Source: Methanobacteriota archaeon (lineage in GTDB: Archaea > Thermoplasmatota > Poseidoniia > Poseidoniales > Poseidoniaceae). From it: a DNA stretch of 38,297 nucleotides. Below the pieces are notes generated by a model. It had not been told where the DNA came from. It searched no databases and saw only the letters and a program-made list of their open reading frames with translations. The stretch's first letter is position 1. Every line of letters begins with the position of its first letter. A program made the position numbers and the translations under genes. The DNA is taken from contig PBMS01000026.1 in assembly GCA_002722695.1 (NCBI GenBank), positions 9,754 through 48,050 of the forward strand, given 5' to 3'. This document shows positions 9,101 through 13,896 of this stretch, piece by piece.

Positions 9101-9188
9101 TCTTCTGCCGTTCGTTTCTCCGCTTACGGTCATGGCCCTGATCGGTCTTGCCGCACTTGCGGGCAACCGACGCAACGAGAACGAGTGA
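6156..9188 (+). CDS. Large secreted protein with LDL-receptor-A-like acidic Cys repeats
   Basis: A 1010-residue exported protein. It begins with a signal peptide (basic MSTRSK, then LLVSLLLLTALSPIAMVQA) and ends with Pro-containing hydrophobic LLPFVSPLTVMALIGLAALAG followed by NRRNENE, resembling a C-terminal anchor or archaeosortase-type sorting tail. Residues about 410-615 hold five modules of the form C...(V/W)NDG..(D/N)C.DGSDE, for example EDCDDGSDE and EDCGDGSDE. The acidic end matches the calcium-binding box of LDL-receptor class A repeats, but each module has only two Cys rather than six. The first 400 residues are acidic and beta-like; residues about 620-860 look like Ig-type domains. 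Probably a calcium-stabilised surface or adhesion protein; the ligand is unknown. It has its own TATA promoter. Confidence 0.75.
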   Translation: MSTRSKTTPGLLVSLLLLTALSPIAMVQAVPSEASEYYYGVEYDWASLDSDLQNVTGLDIQELFTEIMADADEAGFNLDIGQLTTGATNVYVHQTEDISMQTIQDLEGNAVQVWSRSSDVVLRHGLLSNAVFMTDWTEPASFGQTNPAAFDIDVQAIAENVLTVDILYTEYLNDAYQLVGANMDVAMTVSNDADLNVDITLEGDGEELVVNLGLGSDFSYSIASDAVWRLGNPSPIYIEASDNDRTSWSCADSSDVGVYGDGGGAEVVDDCGVIDGTYSGSADYDLFLSGLPTEEFGLDEGQFDITINDEFTSQGDYEGEADMDGVEFNMRMDETLSVDLGDGTMTDVTPCETCPPGNPVMFVMMANVLAEASEAFGEAVQEDFETAFEDSLGEIFGDLFGGDENDDDGGDDTWTCDDGEEISTHWVNDGQEDCDDGSDEMDFYVQGEVMHDYSSGEDHYGFRGQIDVSQLGYEANPTFTCYEDGYTYTITIDDVNDGYDSCDDGSDEYDNGITTTYICNDGTEISFALVNDDQEDCGDGSDEPVDNNGDWHYCDGEQIPFQWVNDGIANCDDGGDEYDADNPQYFYCDDYQTTISFALVNDGNFDCTDQADEGYALYYLMDATLNDGQGGALVIAEDIMACASWACEARISTDGGHIDYRSDVVAPAMDYGDTVMCASASLSEADGATLVEADNWCTGVWNGPEIRDYATYLDDAGDNQLHVSLEAGDWGDTYNDVTVNWEVVDTTDGAEQTLAQGSEAFVDSSTVSVESMVDISGPGDYCLEAELVQDGNTEPFDTHTTCTTIRDSPEPSSKVQTVIEALAESGVDEVFANFGEHLGETFSEVAENEAPEFPYTDGMWAPMWSNEHATIVGVGVYAWDESENGYVIAGPTTTGYSQELPMTFASIRYITGVPAQEAQQEMAEFDDLEDIVDVENHDLTELVDVLQEAGADTSDLGLGEGSDDSSDGSEPQTAEEVAEDSGLLPFVSPLTVMALIGLAALAGNRRNENE

Positions 9189-9219
9189 AGTCAAAAGGAG
9201 CAACGGAGACGGATGAGCC

Positions 9220-10113
9220 GTGCTGCCACGGCCCACTCCGCACCCGGCGTTTGGCGCAGTACGTCTCGCTGTGACGGCGTTTTTGGCTGTTCATGTGTTC
9301 ATTTCAGCCTGGCTCGTGGCCACCGTTGAAGGAGCGTACACCGAAGGCCGACCGGCACCCACCGAGGTGCATTCGCTGGTCGCCATCGACAAGGACCGCA
9401 CGATGATCGATGTTGAAATCAAGAAAGCCACGTCGTTTTTTCTCTACACGCTGATCCGGGACGGCGACGCCTCGGTTCCCGTGAACGAGAGCGGTGAGCA
9501 GGACGCCCCGCGGGCCAACAACGGTTCTGAAACGGCGCCGAGTGAATCGACTGAGGAGGAGCAGGAGCGAGCCTGGCTTGATCTGGGTCGTCAATCGGTT
9601 ATGGTCGCCTTGGTGGTGTTGGTTCTTAGTGAAGCGCTGATGCTCACCGGAATGAGGTGGCGCCACCATGTCCGCAGCCTGGCGTTCCTCTCAACACTCG
9701 TTGTCTTCTCTGTCGTTTTCCCAGCGTGCTACATGCTCGAATTGAGCGGCGGAGAGGACGAGGACGAAACCGCCACCAACACCCCCGGTGCTGAAATAGA
9801 AACGGTCTCCTTTGTCCACACCAATTCATCGTCCGACGTGTCGCTGGTTTGGTTGGGCCTTCAGTTGGACGCAGGGTTTTCAGGGTACGACCTGGGGTTG
9901 GTTGAGGAAGAGAATCGAACCACCGTTGCCGCTTCAATTCCAGAACCGGGCAGCGAGGATGCTTCGTCCTACATCGCCTTTGAGTCGACGTTTCAGATTC
10001 AACTCGGACAAAATCTCGACTCCCTGTTGATCTTGCCGCTCGTGTGGTACATGTTGCCCGCACCGAACCTTCGAGGCCCGTCAGAGACGGACCTTCTGAA
10101 CGAAGAGGAATGA
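9220..10113 (+). CDS. Membrane protein of unknown function, four predicted helices
   Basis: I do not recognise a family. The 297-residue product has a hydrophobic helix near residues 12-34, then an acidic extracytoplasmic stretch of about 90 residues rich in Ser, Glu and Asn, two adjacent helices (about 126-148 and 152-172), a second acidic domain of about 85 residues, and a final hydrophobic segment near 262-280 before an acidic tail. The frame opens with GTG at 9220; a nearby ATG at 9213 is in another frame and does not serve it. It lies about 30 bases after the secreted-protein gene, so they may share a transcript. It ends two bases before a convergent tRNA-Asp gene with its encoded CCA. 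Confidence 0.6.
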   Translation: MLPRPTPHPAFGAVRLAVTAFLAVHVFISAWLVATVEGAYTEGRPAPTEVHSLVAIDKDRTMIDVEIKKATSFFLYTLIRDGDASVPVNESGEQDAPRANNGSETAPSESTEEEQERAWLDLGRQSVMVALVVLVLSEALMLTGMRWRHHVRSLAFLSTLVVFSVVFPACYMLELSGGEDEDETATNTPGAEIETVSFVHTNSSSDVSLVWLGLQLDAGFSGYDLGLVEEENRTTVAASIPEPGSEDASSYIAFESTFQIQLGQNLDSLLILPLVWYMLPAPNLRGPSETDLLNEEE

Positions 10114-10115
10114 GG

Positions 10116-10190
10116 TGGCGCCCACTCCGGGAATTGAACCCGGGTCGCAGGAATGACAATCCTGCATGATAACCTCTACACCAAGCGGGC
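10116..10190 (-). tRNA. tRNA-Asp (anticodon GTC), CCA encoded
   Basis: Read on the minus strand the sequence begins GCCCGCT and closes with AGTGGGC, which pair as the acceptor stem (one G-T pair). The anticodon arm is GCAGGA-TTGTCAT-TCCTGC with GTC in the loop, reading Asp codons. The T arm is CCGGG-TTCAATT-CCCGG. The discriminator G is followed by CCA in the DNA (10116-10118). No intron is seen. A TATA-like element lies about 30 bases upstream. Confidence 0.95.
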
Positions 10191-10217
10191 AGTTGCAACT
10201 CTCCCGGGGCGCAACCG

Positions 10218-10226
10218 CTATTTAAG
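10218..10226. promoter_or_regulatory. TATA-like element between tRNA-Asp and the aldolase-fusion gene
   Basis: The sequence ctatttaag is the only AT-rich block in this GC-rich gap. It lies about 32 bases from the 5' end of tRNA-Asp (minus strand) and about 35 bases from the ATG at 10257 (plus strand). Because TTTAAG/CTTAAA is close to symmetric, it could direct transcription of the tRNA, of the protein gene, or both. Assignment to the tRNA is the more natural one. Confidence 0.5.
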
Positions 10227-10256
10227 CCGCGCCATGTCGGTGAAATGGGTGCTGTC

Positions 10257-11552
10257 ATGGCGAAAGGAAAAACATCCGCAGAAAAGGCACGGGACGACCA
10301 ACAACAATCCCAACTCGACAACCTACTCGGAGGGGCTTTTGGAGATATTGGGGCCCTTGAACAACCGGCTGCTGTGGAAACCCCGCCCGCCGAGGAATCG
10401 AATGGGAGCGAGGCCCCTGCACCCAACAAACCGCCTTCAGGCCCCCCTAAAGGCCCCCCCGGTGGCCCACCTTCTGGCCCTCCATCCAAACCACCCTCAG
10501 GTCCCCCCAGCGGGCCCCCTCCTTCCGGCCCTCCGTCCAAACCATCCCGGGGTCCACCCTCCGGTCCTCCCAGTGCCCTGTCATCAACCCCGCCCGTGGA
10601 AGAACCAGCGCCCGAAGAGGCGCCACCCGTCGAGGAAGAACCAGCGCCCGAAGAGGAACCAGCACCCGTCGAGGAAGAACCAGCACCTGAAGAAAAACCA
10701 GCACCCGTCAAGGAAGAACCAGCACCTGAAGAGGAACCAGCACCTGAAGAGACGCAGGTTGCAGAAGAGGTCCCGGAACCAGCATCGGCTGAGGTCGACC
10801 AAGCGACGCTTGATTTACTCGCCGAGAAAGAGGCTGAGCTGGAACGCCTCCACATGGAAAATGCGCGTTTGCGCCAATCCGTGGTGGGCGCGACGGAAGT
10901 CATCGAAGAACTCGAGGAGCCGCCCATGCCACCGATGGTTGAGGACAACATCGTCATTCCTCCGTACATCGTTTCTGACTTCGTGCGACTGGGCCGACAA
11001 CTGGATCGTGAACATCTCGTTCGCGCAACCATGGGGTCGCTGGCCATGATTCATCCCGAACAGCCAGGACTGATGATCTCGACCAAACACATGGTGACTC
11101 TCCCCCGGATGAACGAGCGTTCATTGTGCGCTGCTCCCCTTGGGTCAACCTCGCCCCGAGGCGCCCCCACCGACTGGCACGTGCTCGAAGTGGTGCTCGC
11201 GTCGGTGGCCATGGTCACCGGCGGTCCGGCGGCCGTCATCCACATGCACGGCCCGCACACCACGGCAGCAAGCTGCGAGAAGGATCTGATTCTCTTGAAC
11301 CCAATCGATGAGATCGGAAAGCAGCACATTGGCAAGATCATCATCGTCGACCCGGACCCCGATCACCCAGAGGACTATCTTCGACAAGTCGCTGAGGCTC
11401 TAAATCAGGGCGGCATGCGCTGCGTGGTTGTTCGAGGAAACGGCGCCTACGCCGTGGGTGCTGATTTTGATCAAGCATGGGCCAACGCTGCCATGGTTGA
11501 GCACAGCATGCACATTCACCTTCTCGCCCGTCAGGCGAACCTCAAACTTTGA
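10257..11552 (+). CDS. Fusion of proline-rich linker, coiled coil and class II aldolase/adducin-like domain
   Basis: Numbered from the ORF-track ATG at 10245, the protein has a short charged N-terminus, a Gly/Pro/Ser repeat region (about 60-112, PSGPP units), a Pro-Glu repeat region (about 116-180, EEEPAPEE units), a short coiled coil (AEKEAELERLHMENARLRQ, about 193-211), and a C-terminal domain (about 240-435) of the class II aldolase/adducin family. That domain shows ISTKHM, the metal-binding HMHGPH pair, RGNGAYAVG and a late EHSMHIH that can supply the third metal His. Such domains catalyse aldol cleavage of sugar phosphates or act as protein-binding modules. The disordered, acidic N-terminal half is not usual for the enzyme. 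The ATG at 10257 (MAKGK) is preferred because GGTGA is only one base before the 10245 ATG. Confidence 0.75.
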   Translation: MAKGKTSAEKARDDQQQSQLDNLLGGAFGDIGALEQPAAVETPPAEESNGSEAPAPNKPPSGPPKGPPGGPPSGPPSKPPSGPPSGPPPSGPPSKPSRGPPSGPPSALSSTPPVEEPAPEEAPPVEEEPAPEEEPAPVEEEPAPEEKPAPVKEEPAPEEEPAPEETQVAEEVPEPASAEVDQATLDLLAEKEAELERLHMENARLRQSVVGATEVIEELEEPPMPPMVEDNIVIPPYIVSDFVRLGRQLDREHLVRATMGSLAMIHPEQPGLMISTKHMVTLPRMNERSLCAAPLGSTSPRGAPTDWHVLEVVLASVAMVTGGPAAVIHMHGPHTTAASCEKDLILLNPIDEIGKQHIGKIIIVDPDPDHPEDYLRQVAEALNQGGMRCVVVRGNGAYAVGADFDQAWANAAMVEHSMHIHLLARQANLKL

Positions 11553-11655
11553 GTTCTTCATATACGCTGGGAAGCGTTGTGTGTTGGAATTGAGTGAGAT
11601 GCCCCTGCACATCGAAGACCGTCCCGTACACGCCGCTCTCGGCGCTTCGTTCGCG

Positions 11656-11694
11656 TCTTTATTAGGGGTGGAAACATCCTTCTCCAAAAGGTGA
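11656..11694 (+). promoter_or_regulatory. TATA box and Shine-Dalgarno for the tandem ubiquitin-like gene
   Basis: The element tctttattag (from 11656) lies about 40 bases before the ATG at 11701, and GGTGA (11690-11694) lies six bases before that ATG. GGTGA pairs well with the archaeal 16S 3' end, so the mRNA is expected to have a short leader with a good ribosome site. This fixes the start of the gene and suggests it is transcribed separately from the upstream aldolase fusion. Confidence 0.6.
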
Positions 11695-11700
11695 ACAACC

Positions 11701-12135
11701 ATGCAAAAAGAACAGAAGTTTGACGTAGAAATTGCCGATGCATCTGGACACTCCATCGTCCAGATGTCACAGAACGAAATCGCCGACAAGGCCAGCCAGA
11801 CCCAGGGCTCCTGGGTGTTCGTGAACGACCAACTCGTCAGCGCTGCTGACGTTGCCAACATGGACTTGGAAGCAGGAAGCCGCATCCGTTTGATGCCCGG
11901 ACTCGTTGGCGGTCAAGACGCACCGACTTTCGTGGTCGAAATCGCCGACCCCACCGGCCACACTGAAGCCGTGATGACTCAAGCCGCTCTCGCCGACAAG
12001 GCCAGCCAAACCCAAGGCTCTTGGGTGTTCGTGAACGACCAACTCGTCAGCGCCGCTGACGTTGCCAACATGGACTTGGAAGCGGGAAGTCGCATCCGAC
12101 TGATGCCCGGACTCGTTGGTGGCAGCGTCTGCTGA
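11701..12135 (+). CDS. Tandem di-glycine ubiquitin-like (beta-grasp) protein, polyubiquitin-like layout
   Basis: A 144-residue cytosolic protein made of two units with a 70-residue period. Unit 1 (about 5-71) and unit 2 (about 75-141) each start with a beta-hairpin pattern (FDVEIADASGHSIVQM; FVVEIADPTGHTEAVM) and end RIRLMPGLVGG. Residues 28-71 and 98-141 are identical over 44 positions. The order of strands, the VFVNDQLV segment and the final Gly-Gly resemble ubiquitin and the MoaD/ThiS/SAMP proteins. Gly-Gly 70-71 is followed by a linker (QDAPT) and Gly-Gly 140-141 by the tail SVC, so cleavage would be needed to expose either terminus. Each unit has one conserved Lys (30 and 100). It may be a modifier precursor, a sulfur carrier, or a structural repeat protein with no conjugation role. 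Its own promoter and Shine-Dalgarno site precede it, and the next gene starts six bases after it. Confidence 0.7.
   Translation: MQKEQKFDVEIADASGHSIVQMSQNEIADKASQTQGSWVFVNDQLVSAADVANMDLEAGSRIRLMPGLVGGQDAPTFVVEIADPTGHTEAVMTQAALADKASQTQGSWVFVNDQLVSAADVANMDLEAGSRIRLMPGLVGGSVC
11782..12123 (+). repeat. 132-base in-phase direct repeat within the ubiquitin-like gene
   Basis: Copies at 11782-11913 and 11992-12123, offset 210 bases, differ at about ten positions by my count. All differences are silent, since both copies encode the same 44 residues. Silent divergence with no amino-acid change points to selection on the protein sequence of both units, possibly with occasional gene conversion, rather than only a very recent duplication. 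Confidence 0.9.
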
Positions 12136-12141
12136 AGACGC

Positions 12142-12345
12142 ATGTCGCTGCGCTGGTCACCGCACGAAGAGGAGTTCCTGGTCGAACATCTTGAGCTCGG
12201 TCACGACCTCGAATGGATTGCAGCGGTCTTGGATCGCACGATGACGGAGGCGGCCGTAAAGGTGGTTGAGCTGTACCAAGACGGAACGGTCATGATCATG
12301 GCCGGCCGTACCTACGATGCACAGATTCGACGGAACGGCGAATGA
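12142..12345 (+). CDS. Small Myb/SANT-like helical protein
   Basis: A 67-residue protein starting six bases after the ubiquitin-like gene. The segment LRWSPHEEEFLVEHLELGHDL...WIAAVL followed by DRTMTEAAVKVVELY has the Myb/SANT spacing: W-(S/T)-x-x-E-E near the start, a central W-x-x-I/A-x-x-L and a third helix after R-T. The third helix is acidic rather than basic, so it may bind protein rather than DNA. The short C-terminal tail (MAGRTYDAQIRRNGE) is charged. The tight spacing suggests co-transcription with the ubiquitin-like gene upstream and rpoP downstream. Annotation as Myb-like rests on pattern only. Confidence 0.65.
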   Translation: MSLRWSPHEEEFLVEHLELGHDLEWIAAVLDRTMTEAAVKVVELYQDGTVMIMAGRTYDAQIRRNGE

Positions 12346-12391
12346 ACAGTTTAAAGCGGGGTGCGAAGTCGCGAAAATCGGAGAGATGACA

Positions 12392-12541
12392 ATGGTCGAA
12401 CTCGTTGATTACAAGTGCGCCAACTGCGGGAACCTCGAATCGTTCCACCGAGAGCGAAACGGCATCAGTTGCAAAGCCTGCGGCTCTCGCATCTTCATGA
12501 AACTCCGCCGTCACGGCACCAAGCGCCTGAACGCAGAGTGA
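12392..12541 (+). CDS. rpoP: DNA-directed RNA polymerase subunit P (Rpo12/RpoP)
   Basis: A 49-residue zinc-ribbon subunit of archaeal RNA polymerase, homologous to eukaryotic Rpb12, that helps hold the Rpb3/Rpb11-like assembly platform together. YKCANCGNLESFHRE and GISCKACGSRIFMKLR show the two C-x2-C pairs and the conserved basic end of the family. The ORF track starts at 12317 inside the previous gene. GGAG at 12380-12383 lies eight bases before ATG 12392 but only two before ATG 12386, so 12392 is chosen and gives the normal length. It lies between the Myb-like mini-gene and the clamp-loader-like gene, all on the plus strand with gaps under 50 bases. Confidence 0.9.
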   Translation: MVELVDYKCANCGNLESFHRERNGISCKACGSRIFMKLRRHGTKRLNAE

Positions 12542-12589
12542 ATCAACGCACTCGCAGAGTTCAAAGACCATCGTCCGAACCTCACCGAC

Positions 12590-13744
12590 ATGACCGTTTG
12601 GCTTGAGCAGCACAAGCCCGAGCTCTTTGACGAACTGCTCACATCAACACAGGTCATTGACGCCCTGAAACAACTCGCGTTGCAGGCCAACCCCCCTCAC
12701 CTGCTTCTCTCGGGTCCTTCGGGTTGCGGAAAAACCGCTGCACTCCATCTCGTTTGTCGGCAGGTCCTCGGCCCGTCTTGGCGCGCAACCACGCACGTTC
12801 TCCAAGCGCGAGACCTTGACAAAACGTCAGGCGCCATGGCCAAGTTCGAGGCCTTCTTGCGCCCGGAGGGCGCTGGCTCGGAGGACACGCTTGCGGGACG
12901 GACCAGCCTCGACGCCTTTGACCACAACATCAGTGCCTCAGCGGGCCGTTCCCCACCACCCGCCGGCGAGGAATCCCCTGCTCCATCATCGGGAAGTTTT
13001 GCCGCCGTATCTCGAATCATCATCATCGAAGACGCCGACTACCTGGGTCATGCGCGCCAGTCCTACCTGCGAAGAATGATGGAGGAGAGCAGCCGCAGCG
13101 CTCGATTCATCTTCACCACCCACACGCCCTCTCGCATTATCGAGGCGTTGAGAAGCCGAACACAGCACGTTCGCATGCCATCGCTGACGCGCATCATGAT
13201 CGAGCAGCGTCTGGAAAGCATTGCTCATGCCGAGGAACTCCGGCCTGCACAAGGTGTGTTGGGCGACATCGCCCACGTTGCCTCCGGGAATCTACGAAAG
13301 GCCATTTTCACCTTCCAGCTTCTCGCATTTCGCGATCTCCTTGACGATCGAAAAAACATCCAATTGTTGATGGCCAACAGCAGCCGACGGGAGGTACAAG
13401 TGGTCCTTGAGGAAGCGCTTCGGGGGCGCGTTCACGAATGGAAGTGGGAGCGTCAAGGTGAGAAAAACACGCGGGTGCTCAAAGGTGCCATGGGGGCCTT
13501 GGACCACATGATGGCGACGCACGACCTTGATGGGCGAAGCGTCATCGACCGCCTGCACCACTTCTTGGTTGCCGGACGAACGCACTACCCTGATGCGATG
13601 CTAGCGGATTTGTTGGAAGCTGTTTCGGGATGCGACACAAAACTCCAGCGGTCTGCACAAGAACGAATTCAACTTGAGGAACTGCTTCACAGGGTTTCAG
13701 AAATTGGACATCGTCATCTTCGCACTCCGACGCAAGCGTCATGA
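12590..13744 (+). CDS. Replication factor C small-subunit-like AAA+ ATPase, divergent
   Basis: AAA+ ATPase resembling clamp-loader small subunits, which open the PCNA ring and load it on primed DNA. The N-terminal WLEQHKPELFDELL matches the RFC opening (W..KYRP..f.e). Walker A is GPSGCGKT (42-49); Walker B is IIIIEDADYL (143-152) rather than the usual DEAD box. The sensor 1 region reads FIFTTHTPSRIIEALRSRT, where RFC normally has the SRC arginine-finger motif; here it is SRT. About 45 residues rich in Ser, Pro and Gly (about 91-138) are inserted between Walker A and B. The C-terminal helices are collar-like. It may be an alternative loader subunit or a specialised paralog; the main RFC genes are not in the window. 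Confidence 0.75.
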   Translation: MTVWLEQHKPELFDELLTSTQVIDALKQLALQANPPHLLLSGPSGCGKTAALHLVCRQVLGPSWRATTHVLQARDLDKTSGAMAKFEAFLRPEGAGSEDTLAGRTSLDAFDHNISASAGRSPPPAGEESPAPSSGSFAAVSRIIIIEDADYLGHARQSYLRRMMEESSRSARFIFTTHTPSRIIEALRSRTQHVRMPSLTRIMIEQRLESIAHAEELRPAQGVLGDIAHVASGNLRKAIFTFQLLAFRDLLDDRKNIQLLMANSSRREVQVVLEEALRGRVHEWKWERQGEKNTRVLKGAMGALDHMMATHDLDGRSVIDRLHHFLVAGRTHYPDAMLADLLEAVSGCDTKLQRSAQERIQLEELLHRVSEIGHRHLRTPTQAS

Positions 13745-13767
13745 AAGGGTGCTTCTCAGGAACGGTT

Positions 13768-13844
13768 GGGCGTGTAGCACAGCTGGATAATGCACCGGCC
13801 TCCTAAGCCGGAGATCGCGGGTTCGAATCCTGCCACGCCCGCCA
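13768..13844 (+). tRNA. tRNA-Arg (anticodon CCT), CCA encoded
   Basis: GGGCGTG at the 5' end pairs with CACGCCC at the 3' end. The anticodon arm is CCGGC-CTCCTAA-GCCGG with CCT in the loop, reading AGG. The T arm is GCGGG-TTCGAAT-CCTGC. A discriminator G at 13841 is followed by CCA in the DNA (13842-13844). No intron. It begins 23 bases after the clamp-loader-like gene. Confidence 0.95.
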
Positions 13845-13896
13845 TATTCTGGACAAGAGCCATAATCAAGGCCATCCACCCAATCACGGGGATGGC

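Noticed and set aside
10440-10760. Short repeated nucleotide units that could suggest a CRISPR or satellite array
   Set aside because: The repeats are in-frame codons for PSGPP and EEEPAPEE units without regular spacers.
9644-11047. 467-residue minus-strand ORF rich in GAGSSSGAGSS repeats
   Set aside because: It is the antisense shadow of the Pro/Glu repeat region of the aldolase fusion and runs through tRNA-Asp.
10153-11049. 298-residue plus-strand ORF rich in Lys, Arg, Asn and Pro
   Set aside because: It is a frame-shifted reading of the aldolase-fusion repeats that also spans the tRNA-Asp gene; the aldolase frame has recognisable motifs.
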